Origin: an uncultured Clostridia bacterium
GTDB taxonomy: Bacteria > Bacillota > Clostridia > Oscillospirales > Acutalibacteraceae
Length of the DNA stretch: 6,676 nucleotides
NCBI GenBank assembly: GCA_947623765.1
Contig: CANQIG010000108.1
Location: forward strand, 1-6,676
Reading direction: 5' to 3'
Both the position numbers and the translations under genes were made by a program. Below are positions 6,156-6,676 of the stretch, one piece after another. The first letter of the stretch is position 1; each line of letters begins with the position of its first letter. The notes under the pieces were generated by a model. The model saw only the letters and a list, made by a program, of their open reading frames with translations. It made no database searches and was not told where the DNA came from.

Positions 6156-6173
6156 CTATTACAAATCTATTAC
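6156..6173. repeat. Short direct repeat CTATTAC x2, 11-bp period
   Basis: CTATTAC occurs at 6156-6162 and 6167-6173, with AAAT between, so the two copies lie on the same face of the helix. The stretch is AT-richer than its surroundings. It could be a protein-binding site or chance. Confidence 0.45.
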
Positions 6174-6330
6174 GAATGCCAATCCCGTCAAATTGCGTCG
6201 GTGATGCGGCGCAGATCGTCGAAAGAGACGTCCTGATAATGGCGCAGCATTTCGGCGGCGGGGCGGCGGGCAGTTCATAGCGCCTTTCGATGCGTGCTGG
6301 CAACGGGCCCGTTCAGGGTCTGCGCAAGCT

Positions 6331-6428
6331 ACCGGCTTCGCCGATGGCTTTGACTGTCGGCTTTCGCGGCAAGGCGATCACGGCTGTGCGGCGGCGGATG
6401 GAAGTGCTTTCGCGGCGAGCATCGAGCG
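6331..6428. repeat. Interspersed repeat, copy 1
   Basis: Bases 6352-6428 are identical over 77 nt to 6600-6676. The preceding 21 bases (6331-6351) match 6579-6599 at 15 positions. A small hairpin AAGCT-ACC-GGCTT (6326-6338) begins the unit. Inside the core the 11-mer GCTTTCGCGGC occurs twice (6360-6370 and 6406-6416). The offset to copy 2 is 248 nt, not a multiple of three, so any encoded peptide would differ between copies; this argues for a DNA- or RNA-level repeat. Confidence 0.9.
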
Positions 6429-6578
6429 AAGCGAGAAAGGGAACAGGGGCGGTCCGTCATCTCGAAAAACCCATGGGAAAAGGGGAGTTACTTTTTTCTG
6501 GGCGGTGGAGTGGCAAGCCATTCATACTGCCTTTAGTGGCGGGTTGGCATCGGACCCTTTCGTGGTTCACATGAAGCC

Positions 6579-6676
6579 ACCGGCTTCACCGGAGTTTTGG
6601 ACTGTCGGCTTTCGCGGCAAGGCGATCACGGCTGTGCGGCGGCGGATGGAAGTGCTTTCGCGGCGAGCATCGAGCG
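6579..6676. repeat. Interspersed repeat, copy 2, reaching the window edge
   Basis: The core 6600-6676 is identical to copy 1 and still matches at the last base, so its right end is not visible. It is preceded by a perfect 7-bp hairpin TGAAGCC-ACC-GGCTTCA (6572-6588), whose counterpart in copy 1 keeps 5 pairs including a C-G to T-G change. Confidence 0.9.

Larger units (their letters stand above)
6095..6676. other. Region without a confident gene downstream of tRNA-Pro
   Basis: Over these 582 bases I see no reading frame with convincing coding character; the longest + frame (6290-6574) runs through the repeat and resembles no family I know. The region contains the direct repeat CTATTAC (6156-6162 and 6167-6173), a short - strand segment (6303 down to 6188) that may be a frameshifted coding remnant, and the two copies of a long repeat. 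It looks like intergenic or decayed DNA 3' of a tRNA gene, a common place for integration, but no recombinase gene can be recognised. Confidence 0.5.

Noticed and set aside
6290..6574. + strand open frame of 94 codons
   Set aside because: It runs through the repeat, whose second copy lies in a different phase, lacks a good ribosome binding site and shows no recognisable domain.

Overview
The window is a GC-rich bacterial chromosome segment. It fits a high-GC member of the Clostridia or a related gut Firmicute. That is an inference from the SecA type, the small Cys-rich/HMA membrane protein, consensus sigma-A-type promoters, purine-rich ribosome binding sites and overall base composition; no 16S or other taxonomic marker is present. 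Most of the window is ordinary and tightly organised. I see no CRISPR array, toxin-antitoxin pair, transposase or defence locus.

Layout. (1) Positions 1-2092, + strand: the 3' three quarters of secA, the preprotein translocase ATPase. It is cut by the left edge and ends in a C-terminal zinc-binding tail. (2) Positions 2151-2202: a strong hairpin terminator between convergent genes, probably working in both directions. (3) Positions 5311 down to 2243, - strand: a three-gene operon. In transcription order it encodes a Gfo/Idh/MocA-type NAD(P)-dependent oxidoreductase, an M42-family (glutamyl aminopeptidase/endoglucanase-like) metallopeptidase, and a CatB/XAT-type left-handed beta-helix acetyltransferase. 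A perfect-consensus promoter lies upstream. (4) Positions 5312-5519: a divergent promoter region. (5) Positions 5520-5897, + strand: a small membrane-anchored protein with a CCGG cysteine cluster and a heavy-metal-associated (HMA) domain. Its own promoter is followed immediately by a palindrome at the transcription start. (6) Positions 5938-6094: promoter, tRNA-Pro(GGG) and intrinsic terminator. (7) Positions 6095-6676: no convincing gene. It holds an 11-bp-spaced direct repeat, a possible frameshifted coding remnant on the - strand, and two copies of an interspersed repeat with a 77-nt identical core. The second copy reaches the last base of the window.

How the genes relate. secA, the tRNA and the HMA gene are separate units. 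The three - strand genes are closely spaced (11 nt and 28 nt gaps) and share one visible promoter, so they are probably co-transcribed. Their common substrate is not evident. Their enzyme classes would fit scavenging or modification of a sugar or amino-sugar/peptide compound, but that is speculation.

Most worth a second look: the M42 peptidase that lacks the usual N-terminal helix, the palindrome at the HMA-gene start site, the terminator-like hairpin in the operon leader, and the non-coding repeat family downstream of tRNA-Pro.
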